Source of the DNA: Melioribacteraceae bacterium
GTDB taxonomy: Bacteria > Bacteroidota > Ignavibacteria > Ignavibacteriales > Melioribacteraceae
DNA length: 64,000 bases
Direction: 5' to 3'
Assembly (NCBI GenBank): GCA_016342755.1
Contig: JAEINS010000012.1
Span: forward strand, 62,001-126,000
In this document: in pieces, positions 17,613 through 27,288 of the stretch
Numbering within the stretch: position 1 is the first letter of the stretch
Layout: every line of letters begins with the position of its first letter
The notes under the pieces: generated by a model
Databases searched by the model: none
Told to the model about the DNA's origin: nothing
The model's input: the letters and a program-made list of their open reading frames with translations, nothing else
Program-made: the position numbers and the translations under genes

Positions 17613-20600
17613 TTAATTTTCTTGCGAGATATATACTCTAATAATTTCTATTTCATCTTTACGTTCAAATACCGATTTACTTAATATGCTTGTAAGTTTA
17701 AGATCTGAGATTTTTTCTTCACAATTATTATAATTTTCAACAATTATTTTATTCTCATTAGATTTAATATATATGATTGGAGTCTGGCACATAGAAAAAG
17801 CAAGCATTCCTTTCTCTAATCTTAATACTTTTTTTTCTCCTTTAACATTGAAATAAATATAATCTTTCGCTTCATCAAGAAATTCGGTTTCCTCTAACAA
17901 AACCGGGTTAAATTCAATTATTCCATCTTTAACAACAACGCCTAATTCTCCAAATCTAGAAATCAAATCTTCTTTAACCTGACCTGTCATTCCAGGCTGT
18001 TGTACTCCACTATTTCTTGGCGTATGCGAGTAAGCGTCTGTTGGGAAAGCGCCATATTCATCAGGCTTTTTGTGAACACCAATTCCCTCTCTTATATCAT
18101 AATAAAACTTTTTTAACTTTGAAATTTCTTTTTCATCTTCTTTGGATACTCTATAAATAGTATCTTTTACAGCAAGCAATAATTTTGAAACCATGTGCCA
18201 GTAAATACTTCCTAAACCTTCGTATTTATAAAATGTACCCGACCGACCTGTAAATGACTGGTGATCGAAAACAGTTTCATAAAGATCAAGGATTTCTTGT
18301 TTTTCATCACTATTTATGTTTTTTAATACGCTTAAAGTTTCAGTTAAAATAGAAGCATTTCTAAAATTACTATGAAAATGAACATTACCAGCTATATCAC
18401 TAATTACAATTGATGTATCACCTTTTTTCATTAAATTTTTAATAACAACAGATTTTTCTACCAATTTGTTTGGAATAATATTTTTGTTAATAAATTCTGG
18501 TAAATGACGATCCGGGTATAAAATGTAACTATTTTGATTTTCTCTATATAAAGAGCTTTTTCTTAATGATTTCAATAAAGCAAGAGAATTATTGGCATTT
18601 AAATAACCTGAGCTTAAAATAGCAACCTGACCTTCGAGCATTTCATATAGATAACGAATACTCACTTTATCATCTTTAATTTTTATTAAATTATACGAAT
18701 GATATAAATTGTCATTGCGCTTATTTGCTTGTATAGAATGGTCTAAATAACTAATAACAAGTTTGTAAAAATTCACAATTTCATTATTGCCAATTTTAAT
18801 TTTTTCACCAGAAAAACCATCATTATAAATTTTCCATCTATAATCACTTCCAGCATTTCCAAGACCATCCAAAATATTTTTTCTATCAGAATCTGAGAAT
18901 TTGCCAACTAAAAGGTTCTGAAACCCGGTCAATGTAGATTCAATATTTTTAAAAAATTCAGAAACCTCTTTTGAAATCTCAATAGATTGCGTCTCAATAT
19001 TTTGATAAATATTAATTCCAAACTCACAAAATTGTCTTAGATAATATAGTGTAACCATAGAGGTTCCAAAACCAACCAGCGCATTATTTGCATCGTTCCA
19101 TTCAGGACGCTGTGTGTTCATCCAAATTCCGGCTTCAGGAATAAAGTTCGAAATTTTTGTAAGTGATGTAACAAGTAGTTTTTCTGTTAAATTAACCTGA
19201 TAGATTTCATCATTATTACCAAAAATAAACTTTCCATCAGTTCCAAGTTCATCAACTTTATTATAAATCTTTTTTTCCAACTCATAATCAAATGTTACGG
19301 TATCTCTTGGATTTTCTACAATCTCATTATATTTTTTTATTCTATAAGGTACATTTGTGTATGCAAATATATTTTTTGATACTAGTTCTTCAAGTTCACA
19401 CGGATGATATTTTTTTGAAAATTCTAGAAGTTTAAGAAGATAGATAATTTGGTGATCGCCCCAATATCCTATATAAGCCCAGGCATCATCAGGATCCAGA
19501 ACTTCCCAATCAAAGCCGTCACGTAATACACGATACGGATTATAACCATCTGCTGTTGATCCATTCAAAAATCTTGTAATCATATTTTTAATATAGCTTG
19601 GGAATGAATGTGCAAGAGCTTCCCAATTTTGGAATATATCGCGCCAATTTCCTTCGTAGTTTAGAACCTTATCTCCATTATAATCTTTTATATCAATCGA
19701 AAATCTGTTCCAGGGTCTACTCGGATCACCATGTCTACGGCTAAATGTTAATGGTAAATATTCATTAAATAGTTTCTCAAATCTAAGATCATTTAATTTC
19801 TCTATTTCACTTTTTAAATCTATTAGGTTCAGGTCTTCCGGCAGATTAAAAATATAGTCTGAATATTTAGAGGAAATTATTTTGTTGGCTCTGTTAATAA
19901 ACAACTGAAAATCTTTTTTGTTGAATTTATAATTGTCATCAAAAATTCCGCCGCGCATTATGTTAAATAATGTATTTGAGTAATGGCGAAACGAATTTAA
20001 TTCATCACTTGTAATTTGAAAACCATCTGAATTTGCTATCATTGAATTTAATTTCTCAGTTCCAATAGAAATTTCATTTTCAACTAATGATAGAAGATTA
20101 TCATTATCTTTAATGAACAGATCTAATTCCGCCACTGATGATTGGTCTTTATTTAAATCAGAAATTATATTCCATACTTTACTTTGTTTTGAATCGAGAG
20201 TAAATAATGAATTGACAAAATAACTGCCTCTTTCAGCTTTACTTTCAATTTCTGTATTCACAAATTGGTTTTCAATAAAAGATTCTAATTGTTTTGAAGT
20301 AAGTAAAATTGCTGTATCATCAAGACCAGTAAACCATACACTAGTAGCTTTTAAAGATTCATTAGGTTCAGCCCTGTCTGTTGGAATAGAACTTAGCGTG
20401 TATAATCCAAGGTTGCTATCTCTTAGAAGTTCATTCTTTTTATAACCATCTAAAAGAGTACTATATTCAAGTTGGAATGCTTTATCTATACCATAAGGAA
20501 GAATGTTTTGTATACCATCTAAAACATTAATTTTAATATTATTATCATTATCATTATCTAGTGAACTTTTTTTTATAAATCCAAACTTATCACAATTCAT

Positions 20601-21050
20601 CCATGAATAAGAAAATGTTGTTCTTAAATCGTGGTTAATTTCTTGGAATATTACTTTGTTACCAACAATATTTTTATAAATATTTCTTTCAATATTATAT
20701 AAACCTTTTTTGTTTGATGAAAAAGGTTCCCATAAATAAGTTTTTTCATTGATGGTTAAAAAAAGTATAGTTTTACTTCCAGTAATATCCTGCGAATCAT
20801 GAATTCTATCATCAGTGTAATAAGGAAACAGGGAACTATCCGAATTTTGCCTGCCGCAAGTTAAGGCTCCATTACTAGAAAGGAACATCCATAAATCTGA
20901 ATCACTGACAATATTCATTAAAAATGGATCAATAGAATCATAATTAGAAATCTTATAATACTTTTCTTTCTCTATTTCAACAATTTCACCATCTACTCTT
21001 TTATTATTTTTTTTAAGAATAGAATCACCAACATAAATTGTATTTTTCAT
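17613..21050 (-). CDS. Clan GH-Q beta-glucan phosphorylase (GH161/GH149-like)
   Basis: A 1145-residue protein without signal peptide, hence cytoplasmic. Size and pattern resemble the large inverting phosphorylases of clan GH-Q (GH94, GH149, GH161). It has an N-terminal beta-sandwich region (about 1-290), a helical linker, then an (alpha/alpha)6-barrel with RRHGDPSRPWNRFSID, LNYEGNWRDIFQNWEAL, GYWGDHQIIYL and RPEWNDANNALVGFG. Asp653 of the WND phrase aligns with the catalytic acid of GH94. SGVQQPGMTGQ would lie in the phosphate-binding end region. Such enzymes convert beta-1,3-gluco-oligosaccharides plus phosphate to glucose-1-phosphate. GH161 seems closest to me, but I cannot separate it from GH149 without a search. 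It is flanked by GH3 and GH16 genes. Confidence 0.75.
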   Translation of the reverse strand: MKNTIYVGDSILKKNNKRVDGEIVEIEKEKYYKISNYDSIDPFLMNIVSDSDLWMFLSSNGALTCGRQNSDSSLFPYYTDDRIHDSQDITGSKTILFLTINEKTYLWEPFSSNKKGLYNIERNIYKNIVGNKVIFQEINHDLRTTFSYSWMNCDKFGFIKKSSLDNDNDNNIKINVLDGIQNILPYGIDKAFQLEYSTLLDGYKKNELLRDSNLGLYTLSSIPTDRAEPNESLKATSVWFTGLDDTAILLTSKQLESFIENQFVNTEIESKAERGSYFVNSLFTLDSKQSKVWNIISDLNKDQSSVAELDLFIKDNDNLLSLVENEISIGTEKLNSMIANSDGFQITSDELNSFRHYSNTLFNIMRGGIFDDNYKFNKKDFQLFINRANKIISSKYSDYIFNLPEDLNLIDLKSEIEKLNDLRFEKLFNEYLPLTFSRRHGDPSRPWNRFSIDIKDYNGDKVLNYEGNWRDIFQNWEALAHSFPSYIKNMITRFLNGSTADGYNPYRVLRDGFDWEVLDPDDAWAYIGYWGDHQIIYLLKLLEFSKKYHPCELEELVSKNIFAYTNVPYRIKKYNEIVENPRDTVTFDYELEKKIYNKVDELGTDGKFIFGNNDEIYQVNLTEKLLVTSLTKISNFIPEAGIWMNTQRPEWNDANNALVGFGTSMVTLYYLRQFCEFGINIYQNIETQSIEISKEVSEFFKNIESTLTGFQNLLVGKFSDSDRKNILDGLGNAGSDYRWKIYNDGFSGEKIKIGNNEIVNFYKLVISYLDHSIQANKRNDNLYHSYNLIKIKDDKVSIRYLYEMLEGQVAILSSGYLNANNSLALLKSLRKSSLYRENQNSYILYPDRHLPEFINKNIIPNKLVEKSVVIKNLMKKGDTSIVISDIAGNVHFHSNFRNASILTETLSVLKNINSDEKQEILDLYETVFDHQSFTGRSGTFYKYEGLGSIYWHMVSKLLLAVKDTIYRVSKEDEKEISKLKKFYYDIREGIGVHKKPDEYGAFPTDAYSHTPRNSGVQQPGMTGQVKEDLISRFGELGVVVKDGIIEFNPVLLEETEFLDEAKDYIYFNVKGEKKVLRLEKGMLAFSMCQTPIIYIKSNENKIIVENYNNCEEKISDLKLTSILSKSVFERKDEIEIIRVYISQEN

Positions 21051-21101
21051 AAATATTATATCCTTAATTACCTGATAAAACTCTGGTTATGTTTTTCAAA
21101 T

Positions 21102-21140
21102 TTATAGGCTTATAGTTAGATGCTAACTATAAGCCTATAA
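21102..21140 (-). terminator. Strong 18-bp hairpin after the GH16 gene
   Basis: TTATAGGCTTATAGTTAG (21102-21119) is the exact reverse complement of CTAACTATAAGCCTATAA (21123-21140), with a 3-base loop. It follows the GH16 stop by 21 bases and precedes the phosphorylase gene, so it may end or attenuate the transcript, or protect the upstream mRNA. A real T run is lacking. Confidence 0.6.
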
Positions 21141-21161
21141 TAAGTATTAGAGTTAAATATT

Positions 21162-21956
21162 TTATTTTTGATAAACTCGTACATAATCAATAATAAATTC
21201 TTGCGGAAATGTTGTGTTTTTGTCAGGATAACCAGGCCAATTACCGCCAACAGCAAGATTTAAGATCATGTGAAATCTTTGATCAAAAGGTGCCGGGAAT
21301 TCATGTCCTTCTGTACTCCATTCCGTTTTTGTAGAAAAAAGCTTTCCATCTATAAGCCATTCAATTTTGCCTTCTTCCCAAATTAAAGTAAATACATGAA
21401 AATCATCATTAAAACCGCCGTTTGCAATTGTAAAATTATTCCCACTATTTTTATTATTTGGCCATTTTTCAAAATGAAGAGTTCCGTAAACTTTATTGGT
21501 TTCGTGACCTAAATATTCCATAATATCAATTTCACCGCTGGCAGCCCATGTTCCATAAACATTATCAGTCGGCATCATCCAAAATGCCGGCCAAATTCCT
21601 TTTCCTGAAGGCATTTTTGCTCTCATTTCAAATTTGCCGTATTTCCAATCCCCTTTATTCAAAGTCCTTATTCTAGAGGAGGTATATTTAAAAGTATCCA
21701 AAACTTCTTCTTTTGCTATTATTTTTAAGTGCCCATCAGTAATTACGGCATTATCAGCTATGTAATATTGCCATTCATTATTTCCCCAGCCATTATGTCC
21801 ATTACCAATCTGAATTTCCCATTTTGATAAATCCAATACTTCATCATTAAACTCATCAGACCAAACAAGTTTGTAATTCTGGGCAAACAAATTGTTACTT
21901 AAATTAAATACTCCAATCAGAAATAAAATATTTATAAATGTTGTTTTCTTGATCAT
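21162..21956 (-). CDS. GH16 endo-beta-1,3-glucanase (laminarinase)
   Basis: Exported single-domain GH16 enzyme. After a signal peptide (to about LFAQ), the jelly-roll begins with YKLVWSDEFN. The catalytic signature E-x-D-x-x-E is Glu142, Asp144 and Glu147 in SGEIDIMEYLG, and FHMILNLAVGGNWPG and IDYVRVYQK are typical for laminarinases of this family. It cleaves internal beta-1,3 bonds of laminarin-like glucans. I place the start at the ATG at 21956 (MIKKTTF); an ATG eight codons earlier is possible, and neither has a clear SD sequence. It lies 41 bases downstream of the GPH transporter start region in the same direction. Confidence 0.92.
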   Translation of the reverse strand: MIKKTTFINILFLIGVFNLSNNLFAQNYKLVWSDEFNDEVLDLSKWEIQIGNGHNGWGNNEWQYYIADNAVITDGHLKIIAKEEVLDTFKYTSSRIRTLNKGDWKYGKFEMRAKMPSGKGIWPAFWMMPTDNVYGTWAASGEIDIMEYLGHETNKVYGTLHFEKWPNNKNSGNNFTIANGGFNDDFHVFTLIWEEGKIEWLIDGKLFSTKTEWSTEGHEFPAPFDQRFHMILNLAVGGNWPGYPDKNTTFPQEFIIDYVRVYQK

Positions 21957-22020
21957 TTTGACACTTAATAATTTTATCATATCTATTACTCAATCAGTCC
22001 TAGTAAAAAGTAAATTTAAC

Positions 22021-23379
22021 TTAGTCTTGTTCTTCATCTCTTTTTTCTGAAAGTTCTTTTTGAACTTTTGCCATAAACGGTTCGGTTAAATTATAGAAAA
22101 ACAATAAGCCAACAGATAAAATCATTAATACACCAGGTATTATACTCAACATCAGTTTAATTCCTAAAATAGAATCTTCTGACTGCTCAACATTTGGAAC
22201 ATAGTTAAATAGAGCTAAAAGCCAACCGGTAAGTGCACCACCAATACCCCATCCGAATTTTTGTCCGAAAGTGGCAGCTGAAAATACAATTCCTGTTGCT
22301 CTTCTACCAAATTTCCATTCGGCGTAATCTGCAGTATCGGCATACATTGCCCATAAAATTGGAACACCAGGACCATTAAAAAATCCAACTAATGCTGAAA
22401 TTGCATATGCAATTAAATAATCATCAGAGCCAGGGAAAAATAATGCTAAAACCGCCAATCCTGATAAAGCATTACTTGCTATGTATGTATTTCTTTTTCC
22501 GAATTTTTTAGTCAGGGGTTTAGATAAAGGGATTCCAATAATGAGGCCAATTGTCCCAAGCACTGCAAACATAGAAAAGAGATCTTCGTCTCCTACGTAA
22601 TATTTGAAATAATATAGTCCCACTGCAATTCGTAATGAAAGAAAAATAAATGTTATTAGACCCATTAAGAAAAGAATTATCCAAGGTTTATTATGCAATA
22701 AATCTTTAAGATCTTCTTTTAAAGGGGTATTCTGGGTTTTTGAGGGTACAATTCTTTCTTTAGTAGTATAAAATGTTATGTAAAACATTCCAATTGCAAT
22801 TGAGGCAAATAGAGCCATAGTTAATTGATAACCTAATGCTTTGTCTCCAGCACCAAAAAAAGCAATCAATGGAAGCGTTGCCGCTTGAACCATAAGAGCA
22901 GCACTTTGTCCAAGAACAAAACGGTATGAATTTAAACTTGTTCTTTCAATTGAGTCTGATGTCATAACACCTGATAAAGCGCCGTATGGTATGTTATTGG
23001 CAGTATAAATCATCATCATCAAAATGTAAGTTACATATGCATAAATTATTTTTCCGCTTTCAGTAAAATCTGGCGTAGTAAACATTAAAACTGCCATAAT
23101 ACCAAAGGGAATTGCTGTCCATTTAATCCAGGGTCTAAATCTACCATGTTTAGATTTTGTTCTATCAGCCAACGCTCCCATCAATGGATCATTTATTCCA
23201 TCCCAGATTCTTGACAAAAAGAAAAGAGTTCCAACAGCAGCAACAGGAATACCAAAAATATCGGTATAGTAAAACATCAGGAATATCATTACCGTCTGGA
23301 AAACAATATTGGCAGCAAAATCACCCATGCCATATCCTAGTTTTTCTTTAACCGATAATTTTTCGTTAATTTGGTTCAT
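22021..23379 (-). CDS. GPH family sugar:cation symporter (MFS)
   Basis: A 452-residue inner-membrane transporter with 12 hydrophobic segments. The start KEKLGYGMGDFAANIVFQ, the loop SRIWDGINDPLMGALADRT with KSKHGRFRPW, and the mid-protein GAVLG-like region match the glycoside-pentoside-hexuronide (GPH) family of cation symporters, which import glycosides. In this locus it would bring glucose or beta-gluco-oligosaccharides into the cytoplasm, where the phosphorylase can use them. GGAG precedes the ATG. It lies between GH16 and GH30 genes. The exact substrate is inferred. Confidence 0.9.
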   Translation of the reverse strand: MNQINEKLSVKEKLGYGMGDFAANIVFQTVMIFLMFYYTDIFGIPVAAVGTLFFLSRIWDGINDPLMGALADRTKSKHGRFRPWIKWTAIPFGIMAVLMFTTPDFTESGKIIYAYVTYILMMMIYTANNIPYGALSGVMTSDSIERTSLNSYRFVLGQSAALMVQAATLPLIAFFGAGDKALGYQLTMALFASIAIGMFYITFYTTKERIVPSKTQNTPLKEDLKDLLHNKPWIILFLMGLITFIFLSLRIAVGLYYFKYYVGDEDLFSMFAVLGTIGLIIGIPLSKPLTKKFGKRNTYIASNALSGLAVLALFFPGSDDYLIAYAISALVGFFNGPGVPILWAMYADTADYAEWKFGRRATGIVFSAATFGQKFGWGIGGALTGWLLALFNYVPNVEQSEDSILGIKLMLSIIPGVLMILSVGLLFFYNLTEPFMAKVQKELSEKRDEEQD

Positions 23380-23441
23380 AAAATCTCCGATATTATTTCA
23401 ATAATTAATTATAAATTTATTCTATTTCTTTTTATCAATTT

Positions 23442-24905
23442 TTAGTAAACTATTGATTGTATTGCACGTGGTTCAATTTCTAATTCTACTGCATCAAGAT
23501 TTATATATAATTTATAACTAATTTTTTCCCCAGTTTCATTCATGACAACTGTAACCATTTTACCATCTTCATTTAGAAATGATGTGCTTAATAGTGCACT
23601 TCTACTGCTTGCAGTGCTAACTCTTTTTGCATTTGGTCTTATAAATTTTGAAAAATGACCAATGTAGTAATAAGACGGAGTATATATTATATCACCAGTT
23701 TTAGTATCAGCATGAACAGGTGCAAAGCAGAAGTTACCTACATGGTTTGGCCCACCATTTTCATCTAGTAGAATATTCCAATCGGTCCAACCGACCGTAC
23801 CATAATTAAAATCATTTATCATCGATCTGCCGTAACGTTCTCCGTTTTTCCATGTCTGATATCCGTTTTCTCTAAAACTTTCGGCACATCCTTCAGTAAA
23901 AAGCAGTTTTTTATCCGGATATGATTCATTTACATTCCCGATATTCTTATACATTTCAGTACCGCCTGACCATGATTCGTACCAATGGAATCCGGTTCCC
24001 CACGCATATTTTGCAGCTTCCGGATCATCAAAAATAACACTGGCTCTGCGTGATATAAGATCTCTGTTATGATCCCATACAACAATATTCTTATTACTGT
24101 ATCCTGCTTTAGCCATAACCGGACCTAAATGATTTTTTAAGAAATCGCGCTCTTCTTCGGCAGAGTAAATACATGATTCCCAGGTTTGAGTAGCCATAGG
24201 TTCATTCTGAATTGTTATTCCCCAAATAGGCATTCCTTCTTTTTCATATTCTTTTATGAATTTAGTATAATAAAGTGCCCAAGACTCATAATAATCCGGT
24301 AATAATTTGCCGCCTTTTAACATATGATTATTGCTTTTCATAAATGCTGGCGGACTCCATGGACTTGCATAAAGAGGTAATTTACCTCCCGCAGCTGTAA
24401 TAGCTTTTTTGATAAGAGGAATACGAAATTCTTTATCGTGACTAATATCAAAAGTTTTCAATTCTTTATCTTCATCCGATACATATGTATAACTGCCGGA
24501 ACTAAAATCACAGCTATGAATAGAAGTTCTGGCAAGAGTATATCCAATTCCGTCTTCTTTATCATAATAAGCTTTTAATAATTCTTCTTGTTTTTCTTTT
24601 GTAAGTTTGGCAAAAACCTCTGCCGATGCATCTGTAATTGCGCCGCCAATTCCAAAAAATGTCTGGAATGTTTTGTTGGGATTTACAAATACACAAGTCT
24701 CGGTTTCAACTGGCTGTTTTGAATTCTGGAATGATATTTTACTATCAGACTCGCTCAATTTTAAGTCAGTATCTTTAGCAGTAGAATAAACAGTTACAGA
24801 TTTCCCTTCAGTTGTAAATTGATTTTTAACCACTTTGGTTTGCTCTTTGGCATTACATCCAACCAATACCAAAAGCAAAGTGACAAGTAAAGCTTTGTAT
24901 TTCAT
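23442..24905 (-). CDS. GH30 glucanase lipoprotein
   Basis: A 487-residue lipoprotein (lipobox ending at Cys17) of glycoside hydrolase family 30. The acid/base is Glu235 in TIQNEPMATQTWESC and the nucleophile Glu338 in LLFTEGCAE. GIGGAITDASAEVF at the start of the barrel and the C-terminal beta-sandwich (about 410-487) complete the fold. The pattern fits subfamilies that include glucosylceramidases and beta-1,6-glucanases. Next to beta-1,3-glucanases the likely role is removal of beta-1,6 branches of laminarin, which is inference. SD GGAG lies 7 bases before the ATG. Upstream are a terminator hairpin and an inverted repeat. Confidence 0.9.
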   Translation of the reverse strand: MKYKALLVTLLLVLVGCNAKEQTKVVKNQFTTEGKSVTVYSTAKDTDLKLSESDSKISFQNSKQPVETETCVFVNPNKTFQTFFGIGGAITDASAEVFAKLTKEKQEELLKAYYDKEDGIGYTLARTSIHSCDFSSGSYTYVSDEDKELKTFDISHDKEFRIPLIKKAITAAGGKLPLYASPWSPPAFMKSNNHMLKGGKLLPDYYESWALYYTKFIKEYEKEGMPIWGITIQNEPMATQTWESCIYSAEEERDFLKNHLGPVMAKAGYSNKNIVVWDHNRDLISRRASVIFDDPEAAKYAWGTGFHWYESWSGGTEMYKNIGNVNESYPDKKLLFTEGCAESFRENGYQTWKNGERYGRSMINDFNYGTVGWTDWNILLDENGGPNHVGNFCFAPVHADTKTGDIIYTPSYYYIGHFSKFIRPNAKRVSTASSRSALLSTSFLNEDGKMVTVVMNETGEKISYKLYINLDAVELEIEPRAIQSIVY

Positions 24906-24930
24906 AATTGTCTCCGAAAAAATATTTTAT

Positions 24931-24966
24931 AAAAAAGCCCGATATAATTCTAAGTATCGAGCTTTT
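24931..24966 (-). terminator. Rho-independent terminator after the GH3 gene
   Basis: Read on the - strand, AAAAGCTCGATA pairs with TATCGGGCTTTT (one mismatch) around a 10-base loop and is followed by a run of six T. It lies about 45 bases after the GH3 stop (25011) and before the GH30 gene. Confidence 0.7.
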
Positions 24967-24975
24967 AACTTTATA

Positions 24976-24995
24976 TTGATAATCACTATTATCAA
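24976..24995. promoter_or_regulatory. Perfect inverted repeat TGATAAT-N4-ATTATCA upstream of the GH30 gene
   Basis: TTGATAAT (24976-24983) and ATTATCAA (24988-24995) are exact inverted copies around CACT. The site is 71 bases before the GH30 start and 16 bases after the GH3 stop. The same half-sites occur at 43433-43449 with a 3-base spacer. It may be an operator; a second hairpin of the terminator next to it is the alternative. Confidence 0.4.
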
Positions 24996-25010
24996 AAGAC
25001 CATTTATAAG

Positions 25011-27254
25011 TTATTTTATAATTTCAAACTCAGATTCTAATAAATCTGCTGAATTAGAACCAATCCAGATTTTAAATTTCCCCGGTTCGGTAACACTTTC
25101 CATTTCAGCATCATGTATAGATAATTCATCTGTGTGAATACTAAATTTTACTGTCTTTGTTTCATCTGTTTTCAAATGAATTCTTTGAAATCCTTTTAGT
25201 AATTTTACAGGCTGAACTGCACTTGCGGATAAATCCCTTATATATAACTGAACAATTTCATCCGCATTGTAATTACCAAGGTTTTTCAATAAACATTCAA
25301 CCTCAATTATTTCACCAAGTTTATATTTCTCTTTAAATATTTTAATTGCTGAATAATCAAACTTGGTGTACGATAATCCGTATCCAAAGGGATATGCCGG
25401 ACTTATATCAACATCTAAATAAAATGAGGCAAAACCTTTAGGATTTAACGGTGTGCCTAGCGGAACACTTCTATCAACCGATTCTGCAGGTCTGCCGGTA
25501 TTATGATGAGCGTAATAAATAGGAATTTGTCCAACTGATCTTGGAAATGTTATTGGCAGTTTGCCCGAAGGTGTTTCAACTCCGGTTAAAATATCAGCTA
25601 TAGCGGGACCACCCATTGTTCCAGGATGCCATGCATATAAAATAGCGTCAACTTCCGATTCGATTTTTTCAAATGTTAATGGTCGGCCTGCCATAATAAT
25701 TGTTATTATTGGTTTTCCCGTAGCCGCTAATTTGCTAACTAGTTCTTCCTGGGCACCTGGCAGATTAAGAAACGCTCTGCAATGAGATTCACCGGAAAGA
25801 AACGCGTCTTCGCCAATAAACAAAAGTACAACATCAGATTTATTAGCGGCCGAAATTGCATCCGCAAATCCGTCTTCGTCAGAATCAACAGTCGATTTTA
25901 AACCTTTTGCAAAAATCACTTCTTTATCATTTCCAAACTTTTCTTTTAAAGCAGTTAACGGAGTTATACCGTCTTTGCCAAATCCTTCAAAAACCCAGCA
26001 TCCATTTTGTTCAAGAGCATTATCAGCTAAAGGACCAATTACAGCAATTTTTTTAAAATCATCAGAAAGCGGCAAGATTTCATTTTTGTTTTTTAATAAC
26101 ACAATACTCTGTCCGGCTAACTTTTCTGCAACTTTAAGATGTTCTTCCTGCCGGGCAACTTTTGAATCAGGAATAGCTGTATAAGGATTTTCAAACAGAC
26201 CAAGTTTATATTTAAGTCTTAATATATTTTTAACAGCGTTATCAATAAGCGCGGCATCAATCTTTTTTTCATTAATTAATGTTTCTAAATGGTCAATATA
26301 ACTTGTTGAAGCCATTTCCATATCGATGTTTGCTTCTATCGATTTGAAGGCAACTTCTTTTTCATCTTCGCAAAAACCGTGCATAATCATTTGGGTCATC
26401 GAAGCCCAATCGCTAACAACTAAGCCGTTAAATCCCCATTCATCTCTTAAAATAGTTTTAAGAGTAAATTTATTTCCGCTTGCCGGAATTCCATTTATAT
26501 CATTAAAAGCACTCATCATAGAAGCCACATCAACATCAACAGCTTCCTTAAACGGTTTTAGATGTATTTCTCTTAATTGTCTTTCGGGAATAAATGTTGT
26601 GTTATAGTCTTTACCGGCTTCTGAAGCGCCATAACCTACAAAATGTTTTGCGCAAGCTGCCATACTTGTAGGATCAGTAAGATCTTTACCCTGAAATCCT
26701 TTAATCATTGCGGCACCAAGCTTGCTTGTTAGATATGGATCTTCACCGCATGATTCCGCAACTCTTCCCCACCGTGGATCTCTCGATATATCTATCATTG
26801 GCGCGAATGTCCATTTAATTCCGGTTGCGGTTGCTTCTACGGCGGCAACTCTTGCAGCTTTTTCAATTAACTCTGCATTCCAGCTTGCAGCCTGTCCTAA
26901 TGGTATTGGAAAAATTGTTTCCTGCCCGTGAATAACATCCCGCGCAAAAATTAAAGGTATACCCAGGCGGGTTTCTTCTACAGCAATTTTTTGTAATTCG
27001 TATGTGCTTTTAGCATCAGAGGCATTTAGGAATGATCCTACTTTGCCATTTTTAATAGTTTCTCGTAAGTCTTCAACAGAACCCCAAAATGATATTTGCT
27101 GCATCTGACCAATTTTTTCCTGCAAGGTCATTTTGGATAATAATGTGTCAACTTTATTTTCAATCTCTTCTTTGCCTAAAGTGTCGGCAAAAACAATATT
27201 AGCAATTAATATAAATATTATAAAAAATTTTAATCTCAGTAAAATGTTGTACAT
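25011..27254 (-). CDS. GH3 beta-glucosidase
   Basis: A 747-residue exported GH3 enzyme with the same layout as periplasmic BglX: signal peptide (to about VFAD), barrel with SMAACAKHFVGYGA and nucleophile Asp282 in GLVVSDWASM, alpha/beta sandwich with LNLPGAQEELV and GRPLTFEKI, and a C-terminal fibronectin III-like domain. It would split short beta-gluco-oligosaccharides to glucose. The frame is open for 46 more codons, but that stretch overlaps the GH16 gene. The ATG at 27254 has AGGGGAAGT directly before it and begins a proper signal peptide, so I chose it. It follows the second GH16 gene by 34 bases. Confidence 0.93.
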   Translation of the reverse strand: MYNILLRLKFFIIFILIANIVFADTLGKEEIENKVDTLLSKMTLQEKIGQMQQISFWGSVEDLRETIKNGKVGSFLNASDAKSTYELQKIAVEETRLGIPLIFARDVIHGQETIFPIPLGQAASWNAELIEKAARVAAVEATATGIKWTFAPMIDISRDPRWGRVAESCGEDPYLTSKLGAAMIKGFQGKDLTDPTSMAACAKHFVGYGASEAGKDYNTTFIPERQLREIHLKPFKEAVDVDVASMMSAFNDINGIPASGNKFTLKTILRDEWGFNGLVVSDWASMTQMIMHGFCEDEKEVAFKSIEANIDMEMASTSYIDHLETLINEKKIDAALIDNAVKNILRLKYKLGLFENPYTAIPDSKVARQEEHLKVAEKLAGQSIVLLKNKNEILPLSDDFKKIAVIGPLADNALEQNGCWVFEGFGKDGITPLTALKEKFGNDKEVIFAKGLKSTVDSDEDGFADAISAANKSDVVLLFIGEDAFLSGESHCRAFLNLPGAQEELVSKLAATGKPIITIIMAGRPLTFEKIESEVDAILYAWHPGTMGGPAIADILTGVETPSGKLPITFPRSVGQIPIYYAHHNTGRPAESVDRSVPLGTPLNPKGFASFYLDVDISPAYPFGYGLSYTKFDYSAIKIFKEKYKLGEIIEVECLLKNLGNYNADEIVQLYIRDLSASAVQPVKLLKGFQRIHLKTDETKTVKFSIHTDELSIHDAEMESVTEPGKFKIWIGSNSADLLESEFEIIK

Positions 27255-27288
27255 ACTTCCCCTATAATAATCATCCTTTAATTCTTGT

